Positions 43,437-51,094 of a stretch of 64,000 nucleotides of DNA are shown one piece after another; the stretch's first letter is position 1; each line of letters begins with the position of its first letter. The DNA is from Streptomyces venezuelae (lineage in GTDB: Bacteria > Actinomycetota > Actinomycetes > Streptomycetales > Streptomycetaceae). The DNA lies in contig NZ_CP029191.1 of the NCBI RefSeq assembly GCF_008642335.1, forward strand, positions 1,860,001 through 1,924,000. Reading direction: 5' to 3'. A program made the translations under genes and the position numbers. Below the pieces are notes generated by a model. It was not told the DNA's origin. It ran no database searches and was given only the letters and a program-made list of their open reading frames with translations.

Positions 43437-45284
43437 ATGACCACACACACCACCACGGCCGACACCCCCCAGCCGCACAAGGAAAAGCCCCCCACCGGGC
43501 TCATCCCCATCCCCGTCGTCCCCGCCCGCGCCCTCGCCACCGGCGGCGGCATCCTCACCATCATCTCCACGTTCATGGCCTGGACCTGGACCGCCAAATT
43601 CCCCGGCGACCTCACCGTCAACGGCTACCCCGGCGGCCTCCAAGTCCTCGTCCTCATCGCCGGCGCCCTCACCACACTCCTCGGACTCGCCTCCTACGGA
43701 GTAAAGGGCCTCCGCACCATCGCCCCCGCCGGCACCGACGCCGCCCTCAAATACGCCGCACTCGCCGCATTCACCACCGCCTGGTACACGATCTTCGCCA
43801 TCAGCGACACCCTCGGCGGACTCGCCAACCTTGAACCCGGCGGCTGGGTCGCAGCCATCGCCACCCTCACCGCCCTCACCGGCGCCCTCGCCCTCCCCTT
43901 CACCCGACCCCACACCTACCCGGTCGACGAAGAAGACAGCACCTGGGAACAGTTCAAACACCGCTGCCGCAACGCCAGCACCATCATCAAGGGCGCCTTC
44001 ACCGCCGACACCACCCCGGCACCGCCCCGCAAACTCAACTCGTACCTCGAAATCCTCGTCATCATCGCCGCACTCGCCATCGGACTGCTCGTCTTCACCT
44101 ACGGCATCGGCACCGAATACGACGAACTCTTCATCGGCTTCCTCCTCACCGTCGGCTTCTGCTTCGCCGCACTCGCCAAAGCAGGACTCGTCGCCCAGGT
44201 CTCCACCTACACGGCACGCCACCGCAACGTCACCCTCACCGGCTCCTTCCTCGCCGCCGCCGCATTCCCCTTCACCCAGAGCGACGACCAATACGCCACC
44301 ATCGGCGTCTACATCCTCATCTTCGCCACCGTCGCCCTCGGCCTGAACATCGTCGTCGGACTCGCAGGCCTCCTCGACCTCGGATACGTCGCCTTCCTCG
44401 GCGTCGGCGCCTACGCCGCATCCATGGTCTCCGGATCCCCCAGCTCCCCCTTCGACATCCACCTCCCCTTCTGGGGCGCCATCCTCGTCGGCGCAGGCGC
44501 ATCCCTCATATTCGGCGTCCTCATCGGCGCCCCCACACTCCGCCTCCGCGGCGACTACCTCGCCATCGTCACCCTCGGATTCGGCGAAATCTTCCGCCTC
44601 GCCGCCAACAACTCCGACGGCTCCTCCGGACCCGACATCACCAACGGATCCAACGGAATCTCCTCCATCCCCAACCTCAAAATCTTCGGCTTCGACTTCG
44701 GCGTAGAACACAGCATCCTCGGCCAGACCATCGGCCGCTTCGCCAACTACTTCTTCCTGATGCTGCTCATCACCCTCGTCGTCGTCCTCGTCTTCCGACG
44801 CAGCGAGAACAGCCGCATCGGACGCGCCTGGGTCGCCATCCGCGAAGACGAAACCGCCGCACTCGCCATGGGCATCAACGGCTTCCGCGTCAAACTCATC
44901 GCCTTCGCCCTCGGCGCCTCACTCGCAGGACTCGCAGGCACGGTCCAGGCACACGTGACGTACACGGTCACACCCGAGCAATACCAATTCGCGAACTCCG
45001 TACCGCCCAACTCCGCCTTCCTCCTGGCAGCCGTCGTCCTCGGCGGCATGGGCACCATCAGCGGCCCCCTCGTCGGCGCCGCACTCCTCTACCTCATCCC
45101 CAACAAACTCCAATTCCTCGGCGACTACCAGCTCTTCGCCTTCGGACTCGCACTCGTCCTCCTCATGCGCTTCCGCCCCGAAGGCCTCATCCCCAACCGC
45201 CGCCGCCAACTCGAATTCCACGAGGCCGAACTCAGCCCCGGCGAGACGCCGCCACCCGCAGCCCTCAGCAAGACAGGGGTCTGA
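43437..45284 (+). CDS. livM: Branched-chain amino-acid ABC transporter permease LivM with N-terminal extension
   Basis: 615 residues with ATG at 43437; a GTG at 43428 overlapping the livH stop is an alternative, but the purine-rich CAGGGCG site fits the ATG better. The C-terminal ~320 residues are a standard LivM: LGLNIVVGLAGLLDLGYVAF, GDYLAIVTLGFGEIFRL, GRAWVAIREDETAALAMGIN (EAA loop) and VVLGGMGTISGPLVGAALLY. The N-terminal ~290 residues add about six more hydrophobic segments and a charged loop (DEEDSTWEQFKHR). Usual LivM is 300-420 residues; the long form is known in Streptomyces, and the added part has no assigned role. Confidence 0.93.
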   Translation: MTTHTTTADTPQPHKEKPPTGLIPIPVVPARALATGGGILTIISTFMAWTWTAKFPGDLTVNGYPGGLQVLVLIAGALTTLLGLASYGVKGLRTIAPAGTDAALKYAALAAFTTAWYTIFAISDTLGGLANLEPGGWVAAIATLTALTGALALPFTRPHTYPVDEEDSTWEQFKHRCRNASTIIKGAFTADTTPAPPRKLNSYLEILVIIAALAIGLLVFTYGIGTEYDELFIGFLLTVGFCFAALAKAGLVAQVSTYTARHRNVTLTGSFLAAAAFPFTQSDDQYATIGVYILIFATVALGLNIVVGLAGLLDLGYVAFLGVGAYAASMVSGSPSSPFDIHLPFWGAILVGAGASLIFGVLIGAPTLRLRGDYLAIVTLGFGEIFRLAANNSDGSSGPDITNGSNGISSIPNLKIFGFDFGVEHSILGQTIGRFANYFFLMLLITLVVVLVFRRSENSRIGRAWVAIREDETAALAMGINGFRVKLIAFALGASLAGLAGTVQAHVTYTVTPEQYQFANSVPPNSAFLLAAVVLGGMGTISGPLVGAALLYLIPNKLQFLGDYQLFAFGLALVLLMRFRPEGLIPNRRRQLEFHEAELSPGETPPPAALSKTGV

Positions 45285-45287
45285 CCC

Positions 45288-46112
45288 ATGACCACCAACA
45301 CCACCAAAGAGGACCGCACCCCCGCCACCCCCACCGGCGAAAACGTCCTCGACGCCCGCGGCGTCACCATGCGCTTCGGCGGCCTCACCGCCGTACGCTC
45401 CGTCGACCTCACCGTCAACAGCGGCGAAATCGTCGGCCTCATCGGCCCCAACGGCGCAGGCAAAACCACCTTCTTCAACTGCCTCACCGGCCTCTACATA
45501 CCGACCGAAGGCGAAGTCCGCTACAAAGGCGACATCCTCCCCGCCAAATCCTTCAAGGTCACCGCGGCAGGCATCGCCCGCACCTTCCAGAACATCCGCC
45601 TCTTCGCCAACATGACGGTCCTCGAAAACGTCCTCGTCGGCCGCCACACGCGAACGAAGGAAGGCCTCTGGTCCGCCCTGCTCCGCGGCCCCGGCTTCCA
45701 CAAGGCGGAGGCGGCCTCCAAGGCCCGCGCCCTGGAACTCCTCGAATTCGTCGGCCTCGCCGACAAAGCCGAACACCTCTCGCGCAACCTCCCCTACGGA
45801 GAACAGCGCAAGCTCGAGATCGCCCGAGCCCTCGCCAGCGAACCGGGCCTCCTCCTCCTCGACGAGCCCACCGCCGGCATGAACCCGCAGGAAACCCGCG
45901 CCACCGAAGAACTCGTCTTCGCCATCCGCGACATGGGCATCGCCGTCCTCGTCATCGAGCACGACATGCGCTTCATCTTCAACCTCTGCGACCGCGTCGC
46001 CGTCCTCGTCCAAGGCGAAAAACTCGTCGAAGGCAGCAGCGAAACCGTGCAACAGGACGACCGCGTCATCGCCGCGTACCTCGGCGAACCCTTCGAGGAG
46101 AACAACAAATGA
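45288..46112 (+). CDS. livG: Branched-chain amino-acid ABC transporter ATP-binding protein LivG
   Basis: 274 residues. Walker A IGPNGAGKTTFFNCL, signature LPYGEQRKLEIARALA, Walker B LLLLDEPTAGMNPQE and H-loop VLVIEHDMRF define an ABC ATPase. The LivG-type insertion between Walker A and the signature (HTRTKEGLWSALLRGPGF) and the C-terminal IAAYLGEPFEE are as in LivG. It drives uptake with LivF on the cytoplasmic side. Starts 3 bp after livM; its stop overlaps the livF start (ATGA at 46109-46112). Confidence 0.96.
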   Translation: MTTNTTKEDRTPATPTGENVLDARGVTMRFGGLTAVRSVDLTVNSGEIVGLIGPNGAGKTTFFNCLTGLYIPTEGEVRYKGDILPAKSFKVTAAGIARTFQNIRLFANMTVLENVLVGRHTRTKEGLWSALLRGPGFHKAEAASKARALELLEFVGLADKAEHLSRNLPYGEQRKLEIARALASEPGLLLLDEPTAGMNPQETRATEELVFAIRDMGIAVLVIEHDMRFIFNLCDRVAVLVQGEKLVEGSSETVQQDDRVIAAYLGEPFEENNK

Positions 46113-46825
46113 CCGCACTCCTTGAGGTCGAGGACCTCCGCGTCGCCTACGGCAAGATCGAAGCCGTCAAAGGCATCAGCTTCAAAGTCGACGCCGGAGA
46201 AGTCGTCACCCTGATCGGCACGAACGGCGCGGGCAAGACGACAACGCTCCGCACGCTGTCAGGACTGTTGAAGCCGGTCGGCGGCTCCATCAAATTCAAC
46301 GGCAAGCCGCTACGTAAATACCGCGCCGACCAAATCGTCGCGCAAGGCCTCGCCCACTCCCCCGAAGGCCGCCACATCTTCCCCCGCATGACCATCGAGA
46401 ACAACCTCCGCCTCGGCGCCTACCTCCGCAGCGACAAAGCAGGCATCGAAAAGGACATCAACCGCGCCTACGAACTCTTCCCCATCCTCGGAGAACGGAA
46501 GAAACAGGCCGCGGGCACGCTGTCCGGCGGCGAACAACAAATGCTCGCCATGGGGCGCGCCCTCATGTCCCAGCCCAAGCTCCTCATGCTCGACGAGCCC
46601 TCCATGGGCCTCTCACCGATCATGATGCAGAAGATCATGGCGACGATCTCCGAGCTCAAGGCCAACGGCACGACGATCCTGTTGGTCGAGCAGAACGCGC
46701 AGGCCGCGCTCTCCCTCGCCGACCACGGCCACGTCATGGAGGTCGGCAAGATCGTCCTCTCGGGGACGGGAGGCGACCTCCTGCACGACGAATCCGTGCG
46801 GAAGGCGTACCTGGGCGAGGACTGA
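46109..46825 (+). CDS. livF: Branched-chain amino-acid ABC transporter ATP-binding protein LivF
   Basis: 238 residues, normal for LivF. Walker A IGTNGAGKTTTLRTL, the LivF hallmark SPEGRHIFPRMTIENNLRLGAY, signature LSGGEQQMLAMGRALM, Walker B LLMLDEPSMGLSP and H-loop switch ILLVEQNAQAAL. It pairs with LivG as the second ATPase. Last gene of the operon; a strong hairpin follows the stop by 10 bp. Confidence 0.96.
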   Translation: MTALLEVEDLRVAYGKIEAVKGISFKVDAGEVVTLIGTNGAGKTTTLRTLSGLLKPVGGSIKFNGKPLRKYRADQIVAQGLAHSPEGRHIFPRMTIENNLRLGAYLRSDKAGIEKDINRAYELFPILGERKKQAAGTLSGGEQQMLAMGRALMSQPKLLMLDEPSMGLSPIMMQKIMATISELKANGTTILLVEQNAQAALSLADHGHVMEVGKIVLSGTGGDLLHDESVRKAYLGED

Positions 46826-46835
46826 GCCCATACGC

Positions 46836-46875
46836 GACGAGGCCCGCACCCCATCCTGGGGGTGCGGGCCTCGTC
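46836..46875. terminator. Bidirectional hairpin terminator (livF / pdtaR)
   Basis: GACGAGGCCCGCACCCC (46836-46852), loop ATCCTG, GGGGTGCGGGCCTCGTC (46859-46875): perfect 17-bp stem between convergent genes. Confidence 0.88.
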
Positions 46876-46892
46876 GTACGTACTGCGCGGGG

Positions 46893-47549
46893 CTAGCCCT
46901 TCGACGCCTTCTTCTCCTCGGCGTCCTCGATGACCGCCTCCGCCACCTGCTGCATCGACAGACGGCGGTCCATCGACGTCTTCTGGATCCACCGGAACGC
47001 GGCGGGCTCCGTCAGGCCGTACTCCGTCTGCAGGATCGACTTCGCCCGGTCGACCAGCTTCCGCGTCTCCAGACGCTGGGAGAGGTCCGCGACCTCCTGC
47101 TCCAGCGCCTTCAGCTCCGTGAAGCGGGACACGGCCATCTCGATCGCCGGGACCACGTCGCTCTTACTGAACGGCTTCACGAGGTACGCCATCGCGCCGG
47201 CGTCCCTCGCGCGCTCCACGAGGTCGCGCTGCGAGAACGCGGTCAGCATCAGTACGGGGGCGATGGACTCCTCGGCGATCTTCTCGGCCGCGGAGATGCC
47301 GTCCAGGACGGGCATCTTCACGTCCAGGATCACGAGGTCCGGCTTGTGCTCGCGGGCGAGCTCGACGGCCGCCTGACCGTCGCCGGCCTCGCCGACGACG
47401 CTGTAGCCCTCTTCCTCGAGCATCTCTTTGAGGTCGAGCCGGATCAGGGCCTCGTCCTCGGCGATGACGACGCGGGTCGTCAGCGGAGGCACGTGCGACT
47501 TGTCGTCGTCCGACGCGTCGGTGGGCTGGGGCGACTCGGGGGCGGTCAC
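46893..47549 (-). CDS. pdtaR: ANTAR-domain response regulator
   Basis: 218 residues from a GTG at 47549 with GAGGAG upstream; reading further to 47681 would run into the tRNA gene and is not credible. The receiver domain starts RVVIAEDEALIRLDL, with the phosphorylation site in DLVILDVKMP (D76), the Thr in MLTAFSQRDL and the Lys in YLVKPFSKSD. A short coiled coil (TELKALEQEVADLSQRLETR) links to the ANTAR domain (VDRAKSILQTEYGLTEPAAF, MDRRLSMQQVAEAVI). ANTAR proteins bind paired RNA hairpins and prevent early termination when phosphorylated. The cognate kinase (PdtaS-like) is not in the window. Confidence 0.93.
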   Translation of the reverse strand: MTAPESPQPTDASDDDKSHVPPLTTRVVIAEDEALIRLDLKEMLEEEGYSVVGEAGDGQAAVELAREHKPDLVILDVKMPVLDGISAAEKIAEESIAPVLMLTAFSQRDLVERARDAGAMAYLVKPFSKSDVVPAIEMAVSRFTELKALEQEVADLSQRLETRKLVDRAKSILQTEYGLTEPAAFRWIQKTSMDRRLSMQQVAEAVIEDAEEKKASKG

Positions 47550-47641
47550 GGGGGCTCCTCGTTCATGGCAGGTGCGCTGCCCCTGCAGCCTACCTAGCTG
47601 CGTCGCCGCCCGGTGACCCGGTACACTTCCGGCAGCGCCTG

Positions 47642-47724
47642 GCCGGGTTGGTGGAACGGCATACACGGAGGTCTCAAACACCTCTGCCTGAGAGGGCTTG
47701 CGGGTTCGAATCCCGCACCCGGCA
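47642..47724 (+). tRNA. tRNA-Leu (anticodon CAA)
   Basis: The acceptor stem GCCGGGT (47642-47648) pairs with ACCCGGC (47717-47723), with discriminator A at 47724; CCA is not encoded. The anticodon stem GAGGT/ACCTC encloses CTCAAAC, giving anticodon CAA, which reads UUG. A long variable arm (TGCCTGAGAGGGCTTG) marks a class II Leu tRNA. The T arm is GCGGG-TTCGAAT-CCCGC. A -10-like TACACT lies at 47622-47627. This is not bldA, whose anticodon is UAA. Confidence 0.95.
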
Positions 47725-47731
47725 CCGCTGT

Positions 47732-47768
47732 AAGCGGAGGTCCACGTTCTCGTGGACCTCCGCTTTTT
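47732..47768 (+). terminator. Intrinsic terminator of tRNA-Leu
   Basis: AAGCGGAGGTCCACG, loop TTCT, CGTGGACCTCCGCTT followed by more T residues (47764-47768): perfect 15-bp stem with a U tail, 7 bp after the tRNA. It separates the tRNA from the downstream endonuclease-like gene. Confidence 0.9.
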
Positions 47769-47806
47769 GCTGCTCCCGGCGACGAACCGTGACTCAGAGT
47801 GGCCGT

Positions 47807-48595
47807 ATGAACTTCCACGGCACAGAGGTGCGGCAGCAAGCCTTGACGTTGCTGCGCAACGGGACCAAGAACGCGGACGTCGCCCGAACGCTCGATATCC
47901 CGCTCGGGACCATCAGCTACTGGAAGCACGAGGACCGGGCAAAACGCGGGGAGTGCCCCGGCAGACCGATTCCCAGTTGCCCCCGCTGCGACGGCCGCGT
48001 CCTGGACACGAGCGCGTACGCCTACCTGCTGGGGCTCTATCTCGGCGACGGCCACATCATCCAGTACTCAGCACACCGCGTTCCCAGCCTCATGATCACC
48101 TGCGACAACGCATGGCCGGGCCTCAAGGACGACTGCGAGCGGGCCATACACGCGGTCTTCCCTGACAACTCCGTCTGCCGGGTCCGCAAGACCGGCTGCC
48201 AGAACATCAAGGTCTACTCGCGGCACCTGTGGTGCATGTTCCCCCAGCACGGGCCGGGCAAGAAGCACGAGCGGAAGATCGCCCTGGAACCCTGGCAGCA
48301 GGAGATCGTCGACGCCCACCCGTGGGAGTTCGTCCGGGGGCTCATCCACTCCGACGGGTGCCGCATCACCAACTGGACGACTCGCCTCGTCGGCGGCGTA
48401 CGCAAGCGCTACGAATATCCCCGGTACTTCTTCACCAACGTCTCCGACGACATCCGCGACCTCTTCACCCGCACCCTCGACACCCTCGGCGTCGGCTGGA
48501 CGCACTGCACCCGGCACGGGAATCCGTACAACATCTCCATCGCCCGCAAAGCCGACGTGGCCCTCATGGACGTCCACGTCGGCCCGAAACACTGA
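47807..48595 (+). CDS. Free-standing LAGLIDADG homing-endonuclease-like protein with N-terminal HTH
   Basis: 262 residues from ATG 47807; the frame is open back into the tRNA, but that part is not coding. Residues about 5-45 form a helix-turn-helix (QQALTLLRNGTKNADVARTL, DIPLGTISYWK) like those of transposases and homeodomain-like proteins. C50, C58 and C61 could bind zinc. Two LAGLIDADG-type motifs follow: AYLLGLYLGDG (72-82) and EFVRGLIHSDG (174-184), each with the acidic residue expected to bind metal (D81, D183). There are two motifs in one chain, as in monomeric double-motif enzymes, with DNA-contacting segments between. The likely role is site-specific DNA cleavage for its own spread. 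No intein or intron surrounds it. Convergent with pyk, 13 bp apart. Confidence 0.8.
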   Translation: MNFHGTEVRQQALTLLRNGTKNADVARTLDIPLGTISYWKHEDRAKRGECPGRPIPSCPRCDGRVLDTSAYAYLLGLYLGDGHIIQYSAHRVPSLMITCDNAWPGLKDDCERAIHAVFPDNSVCRVRKTGCQNIKVYSRHLWCMFPQHGPGKKHERKIALEPWQQEIVDAHPWEFVRGLIHSDGCRITNWTTRLVGGVRKRYEYPRYFFTNVSDDIRDLFTRTLDTLGVGWTHCTRHGNPYNISIARKADVALMDVHVGPKH

Positions 48596-48608
48596 ACCGT
48601 CCCACCCG

Positions 48609-50045
48609 CTACTTCGGGCTGTCGTCCTCGCCGATGTGGTGGATGCGGACCAGGTTCGTGGAGCCGGGGACCCCAGGCGGGGAGCCGGCCGTGATGACGA
48701 CCGTGTCGCCCTTCTGGCAGCGGCCGATCTTGAGGAGGAGCTCGTCCACCTGGTCGACCATCGCGTCAGTGGAGTCGACGTGCGGGCCGAGCAGCGTTTC
48801 GACGCCCCACGTCAGGTTCAGCTGGGAGCGCGTCGCCTTGTCGGGGGTGAAGGCGAGGAGCGGGATCGGCGAACGGTAGCGGGAGAGGCGGCGGACCGTG
48901 TCGCCGGACTGGGTGAAGGCGACGAGGAATTTCGCGCCGAGGAAGTCGCCCATTTCCGCCGCCGCGCGGGCGACCGCGCCGCCCTGCGTGCGGGGCTTGT
49001 TGCGTTCCGTGAGCGGCGGGAGGCCCTTCGCGAGGATGTCCTCTTCCGCCGCTTCGACGATGCGGCCCATCGTCTTGACGGTCTCGATGGGGTACTTGCC
49101 GACGCTCGTCTCGCCGGAGAGCATCACCGCGTCCGTGCCGTCGATGACGGCGTTCGCCACGTCGCTCGCTTCCGCCCTCGTGGGGCGGGAGTTGTCGATC
49201 ATGGAGTCGAGCATCTGCGTGGCGACGATGACGGGCTTGGCGTTGCGCTTGGCGAGTTTGATCGCGCGCTTCTGGACGATCGGGACTTGTTCGAGGGGCA
49301 TTTCGACGCCGAGGTCGCCGCGGGCGACCATGATGCCGTCGAAGGCGGCGACGATGTCTTCGATGTTGTCGACCGCTTGGGGTTTTTCGACTTTGGCGAT
49401 GACGGGGAGGCGGTGGCCTTCTTCGTCCATGATGCGGTGGACGTCCTCGATGTCGCGTCCGCTGCGTACGAAGGAGAGGGCGATGACGTCGAAGCCTGAA
49501 CGCAGGGCCCAGCGGAGGTCGTCCTGGTCCTTGTCGGAGAGGGCGGGGACGGAGACGGCGACGCCGGGGAGGTTGAGGCCTTTGTGGTCGGAGACCATGC
49601 CGCCTTCGATGACGGTGGTGGTGAGGCGGGGGCCGTCGACGGCGGTGACTTCGAGGGTCACTTTGCCGTCGTCGACGAGGATGCGTTCGCCGGTGGTGAC
49701 GTCGTCGGCGAGGCCTTCGTAGGTGGTGCCGCAGTGTTGGCGGTCGCCTTCGATGCCGTTTTCGACGGTGATGGTGAACTCGTCGCCGCGTTCGAGTAGT
49801 ACGGGTCCTTCGCGGAAGCGGCCGAGGCGGATCTTCGGGCCTTGAAGGTCGGCGAGGATGCCGACGCTGCGTCCTGTCTCTTCGGAGGCCTTTCGCACGC
49901 GCTGGTAGCGCTCCTCGTGCTCGGCGTGGGTGCCGTGGCTGAGGTTGAAGCGTGCCACGTCCATTCCGGCTTCGACCAGGGCCTTGATCTGGTCGTACGA
50001 GTCGGTCGCGGGTCCCAGGGTGCAGACGATTTTTGCTCGGCGCAT
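48609..50045 (-). CDS. pyk: Pyruvate kinase
   Basis: 478 residues. MRRAKIVCTLGPATDSYDQI at the N-terminus, DLQGPKIRLGRF, IAKVEKPQAVDNIEDIV (active-site Lys-Glu), GIMVARGDLGVEMPLEQVP and ATQMLDSMIDNSRPTRAEASD (in part) are invariant in the family. It converts phosphoenolpyruvate and ADP to pyruvate and ATP in glycolysis. Length is normal. The gene stands alone; the 153-bp gap upstream (50046-50198) holds its promoter region, but no clear consensus promoter was found. Confidence 0.97.
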   Translation of the reverse strand: MRRAKIVCTLGPATDSYDQIKALVEAGMDVARFNLSHGTHAEHEERYQRVRKASEETGRSVGILADLQGPKIRLGRFREGPVLLERGDEFTITVENGIEGDRQHCGTTYEGLADDVTTGERILVDDGKVTLEVTAVDGPRLTTTVIEGGMVSDHKGLNLPGVAVSVPALSDKDQDDLRWALRSGFDVIALSFVRSGRDIEDVHRIMDEEGHRLPVIAKVEKPQAVDNIEDIVAAFDGIMVARGDLGVEMPLEQVPIVQKRAIKLAKRNAKPVIVATQMLDSMIDNSRPTRAEASDVANAVIDGTDAVMLSGETSVGKYPIETVKTMGRIVEAAEEDILAKGLPPLTERNKPRTQGGAVARAAAEMGDFLGAKFLVAFTQSGDTVRRLSRYRSPIPLLAFTPDKATRSQLNLTWGVETLLGPHVDSTDAMVDQVDELLLKIGRCQKGDTVVITAGSPPGVPGSTNLVRIHHIGEDDSPK

Positions 50046-50198
50046 GGTTCGACCCTAGGCCTTACCCGTGGGTAGAGAATTGGTCGGGGGTGACTACTCA
50101 ACAACCTTTGCATGAAGGGTTATTGACAAGTGTTGAATTGTGCGGGGCGCCGCTCCTATGAGCGTTCCGGGGGTGGCGGGAGGGGGTCCTGAGGGGGG

Positions 50199-50939
50199 TC
50201 AGCGCGTCAGATGCGGTGGGGTCATCGTGAAGCGTGCGTTGACGGTCGCGTAGACGTGTTGGCGTTGGGGTTCGAGGTCGAGGGGCGGGGCTTCGGCGAG
50301 GTCGGGGGCGGATCCGTAGGCGACGGCGGAGCGCATGCCGCCGGCGAATCCTCCGTAACTCGGCGTGGGGGGACTGTCCGCGCCGATGTCGGCGAGTTCG
50401 ACGAGGGCGGCGAGTCCGGTGCCGAGTGCTTCGGCGTATTCGCGGGCGCGTTGGACGGCTTCGCGGACGGCTTGCTGCCTGGCCTGGCGGTGGGTGGGTG
50501 AGTCGGGGCGCAGCGCCCACCAGGGGCCTTCGACTTGGGTGAGGTCGAGGTCAGCGAGGCGGGTGGTGAGTTCGCCGAGTGCGGTGAAGTCGGTGAGTTC
50601 GGCGGTGGTGTGGACGCGGCCGTGGTAGGCGCGGATGCGTTCGCCGCGGCCGTGTTTGGTGAGTTGGGGGCTGATGGAGAAGGTGCCGGTCTCGATCTTC
50701 TCGACTGCTTCGCCGTAGGTCTTGATGAGGTCGAGGACGGTGGTGTTGCGGTGGGTGAGGTCGTTGAGTGCGTCGCGGCGGTCGGTGCCGCGGGCTTGGA
50801 CGGTGATGCCGATGCGGGCGATTTCGGGGTCGACTTCGAGGTGTGCTTCGCCGCGGACGGCGAGGCGGGGGGCGTCGGGGGTGCCGTAGGGGGTGGCGGG
50901 GGCCGTAGAGGCGACGGTGGGGTGCGGGTCCGTGTCCAT
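50199..50939 (-). CDS. SIMPL domain-containing protein (DUF541)
   Basis: 246 residues. The pattern LAVRGEAHLEVDPEIARIGITVQ (in part), DLIKTYGEAVEKIETGTFSISP (in part) and AYHGRVHTTAELTDFTALGEL is that of the SIMPL/DUF541 family (from signalling molecule that associates with mouse pelle-like kinase), whose bacterial members include BP26-like proteins. There is no obvious signal peptide, unlike many relatives. Function unknown. Divergent from the nucleotidase gene (155-bp region 50940-51094). Confidence 0.9.
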   Translation of the reverse strand: MDTDPHPTVASTAPATPYGTPDAPRLAVRGEAHLEVDPEIARIGITVQARGTDRRDALNDLTHRNTTVLDLIKTYGEAVEKIETGTFSISPQLTKHGRGERIRAYHGRVHTTAELTDFTALGELTTRLADLDLTQVEGPWWALRPDSPTHRQARQQAVREAVQRAREYAEALGTGLAALVELADIGADSPPTPSYGGFAGGMRSAVAYGSAPDLAEAPPLDLEPQRQHVYATVNARFTMTPPHLTR

Positions 50940-51094
50940 GTGGTCACTCTCGCATCGCGCGGACGTACCGGACAGTCATCGGATCGCAACCTGCGGGGTC
51001 TGTTGCCCGTGGGGGCGGCAGGGACAGAATCTACGCGCGTTAACCATGTGCGTTGAGTGGGTCCTGTTGAGTGGCCCTGGCGAGGAGTACAGAG

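Noticed and set aside
47550..47681. Longer N-terminus of the ANTAR regulator starting at 47681
   Set aside because: It would overlap the tRNA-Leu gene; the GTG at 47549 has a good ribosome site.
47642..47724. bldA tRNA
   Set aside because: The anticodon is CAA, not UAA.
47648..47806. Longer N-terminus of the endonuclease-like protein starting at 47648
   Set aside because: It would be translated from the tRNA gene and its terminator; the ATG at 47807 begins the HTH domain.
47642..48595. Integrative element with att sites at the tRNA-Leu 3' end
   Set aside because: No integrase is present and no copy of the tRNA 3' end was seen downstream within the window; the only inserted gene is the endonuclease-like one.
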